Origin: Bathymodiolus brooksi
Taxonomy: Eukaryota; Mollusca; Bivalvia; Mytilida; Modiolidae
Assembly: GCA_963680875.1 (NCBI GenBank)
Contig: OY804590.1
Coordinates: 21,886,640 to 21,950,639, forward strand
DNA: 64,000 nt
Direction of reading: 5' to 3'
The notes beneath the pieces are model-generated. The model did not search any database, had not been told where the DNA came from, and worked only from the letters and a program-made list of their open reading frames with translations. Positions within the stretch are counted from its first letter, which is position 1; each line of letters begins with the position of its first letter. Positions 11,701-20,700 of this stretch are shown piece after piece. The position numbers and the translations under genes were made by a program.

Positions 11701-14700
11701 ATAATATATGAATAACATAAAATATATTTACAACATCGAGCATTAAATATGACAAAATGAACAGGAACAAAACATTAATGTTTCACAATATATTATTAAG
11801 TTTTTTTTTTATCATAAAAGATGATACTTTTCATATTGAGAATTGTTTTACACATATATTTTTATTCCGTTTTAAAAGCAGACTACTTAGAGATTAGAGA
11901 TCACAAATACTTCTCGCCTCACGGTTGCTATCGTATATAAACACACAATTTCACAATTGGCAATGAGTGAGCGAGTGATTATTGTTTAAGACCAATTGGG
12001 CAATTTTTCAGCTATATCATGGCGAGACATAGTTACATTTTGATGAAATAATGATGTTCCCTCTGTACTAGACCAACACACTGAGTTGTATTTTTATAGA
12101 ACTTGTTCACAGCTCGCAGGCAGATAAGTCGCCCCATTCGGACAAAGTGTTCTGATTCCCTGCCAACCAGTCTTTTCCCCTACACTAGATCTGCATGCTT
12201 TATGCAGAAACAACAAATACTAATTTTATAGTCTTTGGTTTGACCCGATCGACACACTTGAAGAAAGCACACTAACTGATGCTGTTCAATTGGTTGGTTG
12301 GTTTATGGTGTTTAATGCCACTTTCAACAAAATTTCAGTTATATCATGGCGGCCAGTTTTATTGGTGGAGGAAACCCCTGTATCCGGAGAAAACCACAGA
12401 CCTGTTGCAAGTCACTGATAAACTTTATCACTCAATGTTGTATCGAGTACATCTCACCATGAACAGGGTTCGAACTCACAACGCTAGCTGTTCAATTGGC
12501 AATGACAAAGGATTGGTTGGTTTGGTTTATGGTGTTTAATGCCACTTTCAACAATATTTCAGTTATGTCGTGGCGGTCAATTTTATTGGTGTATAGTATA
12601 TAATATACAGAACTAGCACACGAGTGTGCGAATATTATATACGGCAAAACAAAAGTTAATATTTCAACCTTTTCCTGGCAATAAACCAAAGCAAATTAAA
12701 ATATAAAAACTTGTGCTCAACAGTCAGTAAATGACAATTTGATGAATTACAATTTTCATGGTTTTTTGGCCAAATTCCTATTTTAATTAAAAAATTATTA
12801 TTTAGTGTTTTTGTGTCTTTTGTTTTGTACATGATAAAGTATGCATTTTGAGAGCTTTAGGCCATACCAGTGAATCTTTCAGTTTCAAAAACCCTTGTCT
12901 TAGACAATACCTGAGCATTTTTGTCCTTGTGTTCTTTGACATGGAAGTGTAGATCAGTAAACAGCTTAGTCAACCCTTCTGCATCCTCATCTGTTCCTTC
13001 CCTCATAGATAACATGACACGGTTTTTACCTTCAACCATAACCATTGGACCATGGAATATTTTATTGTTTATTATCACAACTCTGCCTCTAGGATTTCTA
13101 TTCATCATGTATGCCTGCATCGTAAACAAATGTTCATATCAGAAACCTATGCCTGCATCGTAAACAAATGTTCATATCAGAAACCTACGCCTGCATCGTA
13201 AACAAATGTTCATATCAGAAACCTATGCCTGTATCGTAAACAAATGTTCATATCAGAAACCTATGCCTGCATCGTAAACAAATGTTCATATCAGAAACCT
13301 ATGCCTGCATCGTAAACAAATGTTCATATCAGAAACCTATGCCTGCATCGTAAACAATTGTTCATATCAGAAACCTATGCCTGCATCGTAAATAAATGTT
13401 CATATCAGAAACCTATGCCTGCATCGTAAACAAATGTTCATATCAGAAACCTATGCCTGCATCTTAAACAAATGTTCATATCAGAAACCTATGCCTGCAT
13501 CGTAAACAAATGTTCATATCAGAAACCTATGCCTGCATCGTAAACAAATGTTCATATCAGAAACCTATGCCTGCATCGTAAACAAACGTTCATATCAGAA
13601 ACCTAGCCTGCATTGTAAACAAATATTCATATCAGAAACCTATGCCTGCATCGTAAATAAATGTTCATATCAGAAACCTATGCTGCATCGTAAACAAATG
13701 TTCATATCAGAAACCTATGCCTGCATCGTAAACAAATGTTCATATCAGAAACCTATGCTGCATCATAAACAAATGTTAATATCAGAAACTTATGCTGCAT
13801 CGTAAACAAATATTCATATCAGAAATCTTCTCTTTCTGTACTTAAAACTAGTGAGTGATTTGGTTTAGATTTTGGTGTATGGTGTTTAACGCCACTTTCA
13901 ACAATATTTCAGTTTTATTGGTGGAAGAAACCCGGAGTCTATATAGAAAACCACCGACCTGTCGCAAGTCACTGACCAACTTAATCATATAATGCTGCAT
14001 CTAGTACATCTCGCCATGAACGGGGGTCGAACTCCCAACAATAGTTGTGATAGACATTGATTGCACAGATAGTTGTAAATCCAACTTCCATATGATCATG
14101 ACCACGACGGCTCCTAATAGCAAGTGAGTGATTGTTGTTTGATTGGATAAATTTTGGTTATACACATGTATTCTGTCACTGATCGAAATATAGCATTTCT
14201 GGTACCACTGTCAAATATTAACTGTTGAACTTTGGGAAGCTAGTAGTAAATCCAGTTCACTTCCTGTTGACAGAAAATATCAAAAGGGACAATCTAGGAA
14301 AAATTGCTTGGTATTTCAACACATCAAGCTTCCAGATCAGACAATTTCAGTGTAATAAATAAATACAAACCCTTCCACTCTCTATATGTTTGATAAGTGA
14401 TGGTTCATATGGCTTAATTTTACATTGGGCAGCTTCATTAATACTGATCTCATCTGGCCATGCTAAAACAAAATATAATATATAAATTACTTTAGTCAGA
14501 CACCATTTACATATGTATTATTATAAACTCATGCTATTTGTCTCATAAAAACAATACGGTTTGAAAAATAGCATATATATTTATCGATAATTTTTACATT
14601 TTTTCTTTGATCTAGAGTGATATTGTCATTGAAGACCTGAACACATGATCTACCACAATCAAGGTGAGCATGCTAACCATTACACAACCGAGGCAGTTAA

Positions 14701-17700
14701 AATTAATGGATTTATCCCTTAAAAATTACAACAAGATGAATTGTGAGCTAATGCTCACCTATGATACCCCCGCTCTTTGGCAAACAGGAAGTAGGAATCT
14801 GACGGGTCAAAAAATGTTTCCCACGATATGGGGTACCTATATGAAGCTTGTGACCAAATATCAGATTTCTGCCATCAATAGTTGCTGAGAAAAATGCGAA
14901 AAATGAGCATATATGTTCAATGTGTAGAAAAATCAACAAAGTCGGCAAACAGGAAGTAGGAATCTGATGGGTCCAAAAACGCTTCCCACGATATGGGGTA
15001 CCTATATGAAGCTTGTGACCAAATATCAGATCTCTGCCATCAATAGTTGCTGAGAAAAATGTGATGAAAAATGTGCAGATATGTTCAATGTGTAAAAAAA
15101 TCAACAAAGTTGGCAAACAGGAAGTAGGAATCCGATGGGTTCAAAAACACTTCCCACGATATGGGGTACCTATATGAAGCTTGTGACCAAATATCAGATT
15201 TCTGTCATCAATAGTTGCTGAGAAAAATGTGACGAAAAATGTGCATATATGTTCAATGTGTATAAAAACCAACTAAGTCGGCAAACAGGAAGTAGGAATC
15301 TGATGGGTCCAAAAACGCTACCCACAATATGGTATACCTATATGATGCTTGTGACCAAATATCAGATTTCTGCCATCAACAGTTACTGAGAAAAATGCGA
15401 CGAAAAATATCTTGGACGGAAGGAAGGACGGACAGATGGACAGAGGTAAAACAGTATACCCCCCTCCCCCTTCGGGGAGCGGGGGTATAATGACTTAAAA
15501 TCAATGTAGAGTAGACAAGAACATGTACAATTAGTAAAAGTAATTAAGGAATTGGGTTATAATAAACAATTCAATATTTAGGCAGACGTTTCAAATATTG
15601 GGATACTGTAATGTGATCAGTGCCGGATTATGACATTTTGGGGCCCCTAGGTTAATGAAATTTTTCATGCATTTTTAAGGCATGTATAATTATTATTGAT
15701 AACATTAAAATGTCAAATATCATCTTCGTTTTGACAAAAAGATCAAAAATGTTTGTCAAACATTATAATCTGCTCTTCCTTTTTGATCAAATGCAGGTCA
15801 TGACCTGATTTTAGACTTTCAATAGTTAACAACAAACAGGTATTATAAAAGTTTGAAAGCCTTTGTGTAGAAGATAGACTTACTTTCTGGAACTGCCACA
15901 ATATAACTGAAATATTGTTGAAAGTGGCGTTAAACACCATCATACAAAAAAAACCAAAACATACTTTCAGGAAGTTTTGTATCATTTCCTACGGGTAAAT
16001 CTACAGGCTGTGCGATATAATGTCTTTGATTAATAGAACTAGCACCACCAGGCACAAGTTTGTCTATAATATGTTCATTCTTCGTTTCTTTCAACACATC
16101 TAGGAATATTCCAAATGCCTTTGGTCCTCGTCGAGGTAGAATGTCTAAAAATTTACGGACTTTCTTGTCTTTAGTATTCAGAACCTGTTTTATATAAAAA
16201 ATAATAATTATCACAGGGAGTCTGGATGACTGAGTGGTTAAGGTACAAGATACTACATACAAGCGTTGAAGGTCTAATTATTATATATTGTGAATCTATA
16301 TATTTATATATGTCGGGACTGTTGTGGTCGTGATCGTATGGTAGTTGGATTTACAACTATCTGTGCAATCAGTACCTATCACCACTAAAGTTATGAGTTT
16401 GAATCCTGCTCATGGCAAGGTGTTCTTGATATAACTTTATGTAATAAAGTTTGTCAGTGACTTGCGGCAGGTCAGTGGTTTTCTCCAGGTTACTCCCGTA
16501 TAAAGTTTGTCAGTGACTTGCGGCAGGTCGGTGGTTTTCTCCTGGTACTCCTGTTTATCCACCAATAAAACTGACCACCACGATATAACTGAAATATTAT
16601 TGAAAGTGGCATTAAACAACATAAACCCTAAACCCAAACCCATATTTCTATATCCAGTATATCCTTTACCTTTTTACCTTTACCTATCCACTTTGTTTCA
16701 AGAATTGGTAAATCCCTTGCTAGAATATTTATACATTGCACAAAATGGTGCAGCTTTCTGCCAACCCTAGACATCTTCTCTGGTGAATTAAAATACAGAG
16801 AAAAAGTAGAAACAAAATAAATACCTTGTTGCTAGATAATCTAGATAAACATACCGTAAATAAAAAGATATTTTAAATTAACTCTGTAGTTGTATTTTAC
16901 ATATTTATACATAAAACAAAGTACAGATTTTTATAAATTTTTATACTGATTTGATTTTTTGGTGTTTAATGCCACTTTCAGCAATATTTCAGCTACTTTA
17001 TACTCATGTTTCCAAAGTCATGAATATACAGACAGTGGACAAAAGTATTTGCACGATTTTAAATTTCCAAAATATATTTCATCTGTTCATATAAAACTAC
17101 ATTTATTCAAAATATCTACAGTACAGTCAGAGACATACTGTGATAAATCACCGTGATAGACATATAGTTGGTGATAGTGAAAAGGATTAACTTTTAATCC
17201 TTTTTAATTTTCATCACGGTGATCCTAGTGATCAAATGTTTATTGGGGAAGCCATAAAACTCAGGTAGGTACATGTTCCACTAATTACAGGTAAGACCAG
17301 ATGTTCGTAGATTACAGGTAAATTGAACATGACGTTTTTCGTTTTTATCAAAAGTTGTGACAAATATTTAGTATATTAATTCCAATTTAAAGTTAATTTT
17401 GATTATATATTTTCTCTTTTCAGGTTTCCGTTAGAAGATTATATTTACTTTAAGAAATGTTTCTTGTTTAATAAAGGAAATAAAAATAGCTGAATAGCAA
17501 TAAATAAAAGGAAATTTGTCGTAGTGCATGTATAATGATCGATGATGTAAAAAACGGTTCTATGTCATCATACCACTTCCGGTCTCAGATAATTGACCAT
17601 TATAACTTTAATTATGATCTGTAAAGATAGACCTTGATACCAACATGTTGAAATGTAAAAATTAACTGTGACATTGTTATTTAGATAAGGGGAGGCAAAC

Positions 17701-20700
17701 CCCCACTGTCATTTTTTAATTGATGTTATCTGCACATGTTTCTATTTTTAGTAAGATTAGGTGCGTGGGAAAGTTCACCTGAGCAGCATGCTTTTGATTC
17801 ATTCATGTTTTGTAGTTCGACCGTTTAATAGGATTAATTAATTGATAGCTTAGAAATCAGTGTTTTCTATGTGTGTACACTAAGTAAGATACCACAATTA
17901 TGTACGTGCCAAAATGCATTTCTAAAAAAAAATGCAATGTCGTGTACTAGACTCGAATAAGTTAAAATATGATAAATAATTATACCCGTATATCGTAACG
18001 ATAATACCTTTTTCTATTCGTTAATTCAATTAAATGAATTACAATTTTATTTCTTTTTTTTAATTCAGTTATATATAATATAGAGATAAAGTACAAACAA
18101 ACAGGACAAGAGCACCACCAGCCTCTCCACATACCCAAAGTACAAACAAACAGGACAAGAGCACCACCAGCCTCTCCACATACCCAAAGTACAAACAAAC
18201 AGGACAAGAGCACCACCAGCCTCTCCACATACCTAAAGTACAAACAAACAGGACAAGAGCACCACCAGCCTCTCCACATACCCAAAGTACAAACAAACAG
18301 GACAAGAGCACCACCAGCCTCTCCACATACCCAAAGTACAAACAAACAGGACAAGAGCACCACCAGCCTCTCCACATACCCAAAGTACAAACAAACAGGA
18401 CAAGAGCACCACCAGCCTCTCCACATACCCAAAGTACAAACAAACAGGACAAGAGCACCACCAGCCTCTCCACATACCCAAAGTACAAACAAACAGGACA
18501 AGAGCACCACCAGCCTCTCCACATACCCAAAGGGACTTGTCGTCTTTATGTCAAATAAAAAAAATTAAAAAATTACACCTCTACTAAACTAATTTGGATT
18601 AGTCTAGTAGAGGAGTCATTTTTTTGAATCTTTTTATATGACATAAAGAAATGTCCATATGCACATACCCTCAAAAAAACAAAAAACAATTCGTACATTT
18701 TAAAAATGCAAAGGAAAGAGAACCAAAAGAAATAAATACTAGTGTTTGCCCTTATTTTTATTACATCCGTTCCGAATCTAAATAGTATGATATACAGTTA
18801 CAAATAACTGTACAAATATGGCTATTCATTTCTAATAATTATGGAAACAGCCCACACATGAAAAAGAGAGAAGAATTGTATTGAATATATCAGTATTCTA
18901 AATTTAGATGTGACAATTTAACTTCCGGTATGAAAATCAATACACGAGCCAAAAAAATCAACAAACTGATACAATTTATCAGTGAGATATATGGATGAAT
19001 ATATCAAAGAGAAATAAATCCATTAAGAAATATTTTATAAGACACAGGTAATTATTTTCACACTTTTCTCTCCTGTACATCTAGGTCAAAAGATTGTATC
19101 GTAAAAATGGCGAAGAAATGGAAAATATTTTTTTTTTAAACAATGAGAATAGGCGTATTTATTTACAACTGTCTGCTTTTATTTTACAAGATTGAATATA
19201 AAATGTGTTCTGATTAATAAATATTATGTCCATTAAAACAACATGTACGAAAACTTCTAGATAATCACTCAACTGTGACCAGATTTACGACTTCAGTCAC
19301 ATATCCTGTGGAGATTTAGAAGATGGGGGCAATAAAAGTTAATCCTATTCACTAATCTTTATGACCATTTTCTGGTGAATTAAGGTCTATCACAGTGGGA
19401 AAATGTCGGTGAAATTCCCACTGAAGGATTCATTTTATGTCCATCACAGTGATTTATCACAGTATGTCCCTGACCGTACTGTACCTGAGGCCAGTTCAAG
19501 TTTGATTTTGACAACAAAACGAGAAAAGTATGTAGTTTACAGTAATCATTTTAAAATAATTTTGTTAAAGCATGTTTTTCACACCTTCATCATTTAAAGA
19601 CAGCCTTAAATTATTCATTTTGTCTACAAAAATACAGTCAATGTATTATGCTTGGGACAAAATAAATTACGTTTTGTGTCTAAATTGAAGATTCTCAAAT
19701 TTTTTAGTTTTTATTCATTTTATAATCAAATTATTTAGAAATTATAGAGAAAAACTACATTTAATTCTGATTTTGTTGATATAAATAAATGATCAACATT
19801 GGAAATCAATTGTATTCAGGATAATAATTGTAGTTTTATATATAATACAGTCAAACCTGTTATAAGGAGAACACAAAGAAAAATTATAATGCAATTTGTC
19901 TGTATCGTCGGATTTTATTGGTTATTATTCTACGTAAAATTCTCAATCTACCAGTCGTAACTAAGGGATCCAGCTGGAAGGATCCGCCACCTTAAAAACG
20001 TGAAATCCTACATGTCATATTTACAACAATACACAATAATAATTAAATGCCTACCTAATTTATCTTAGTAAAATTTTATCAAAATTGAAGCGAACATAAA
20101 GTGAAAAAAAGTTTGATGTTTACATTTTAAACTGGAAGTCTTCATATGACGTCATATTTATGTGCCAAAGTCGTCAACAACATTTCACAGAATTTTAATT
20201 TATGTGATTTTTACACCCAGGGAAATGCAAGAATACACTTTTATGTTCAGTATTGTATTAGAATGGAGATAACTGAATTGTATTTTAAGCTTCGCGGATG
20301 TAAATCTTGGTTTTAGTCGAAAAGATCTGCTTACCTCAATTTGCGACTGTAAAACCAACAACTTACACCCGCACAGCTTAAAATACAATACAGTTATTTC
20401 CTTAGTGGTCTCTTAAGAAAGGTGACTCTTAAAAAAGGTTCATTTCATATGAGAATGTCTATGACAGGACAAGAAAAAGGCGATCTTTAAATTCAGATGA
20501 CTGTTTAATAAAGGTGACTGCATAAGCAAGTTTGACTAGGAAAAATTGGAATCGTGCAAATACTTTTGTTTGCTGTCTGTAGCTGAGTATGTTACCTCAA
20601 CATCATTTTTCATACTCTCAGTAAACACATCACGGGAATATAATTCTTCAGTAATTTCTTCAATATTTTCTATATTTTTCACTATAAACGAGCGACTGAT

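Larger units (their letters stand above)
17029..20579. mobile_element. Tc1/mariner-like MITE (host of two nested insertions)
   Basis: The left end CAGACAGTGGACAAAAGTAT and right end ATACTTTTGTTTGCTGTCTG are inverted, matching through TTTGCACGATT. TA bounds both ends (17027-17028, 20580-20581). Two other elements (17119-19481 and 19848-20536) lie inside it. Without them about 0.5 kb remains, with no transposase. The right end is 16 nt from the donor of caspase exon 1. Confidence 0.8.

Noticed and set aside
13106..13832. CRISPR-like regular repeat array
   Set aside because: The units are contiguous 38-bp copies with no unique spacers, and the DNA is clearly eukaryotic. The array derives from a splice acceptor.
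17980..18530. Cysteine- and tryptophan-rich open frames on the minus strand
   Set aside because: They are translations of the 49-bp minisatellite inside a transposon. Several frames are open at once for the same arithmetic reason as in the satellite.
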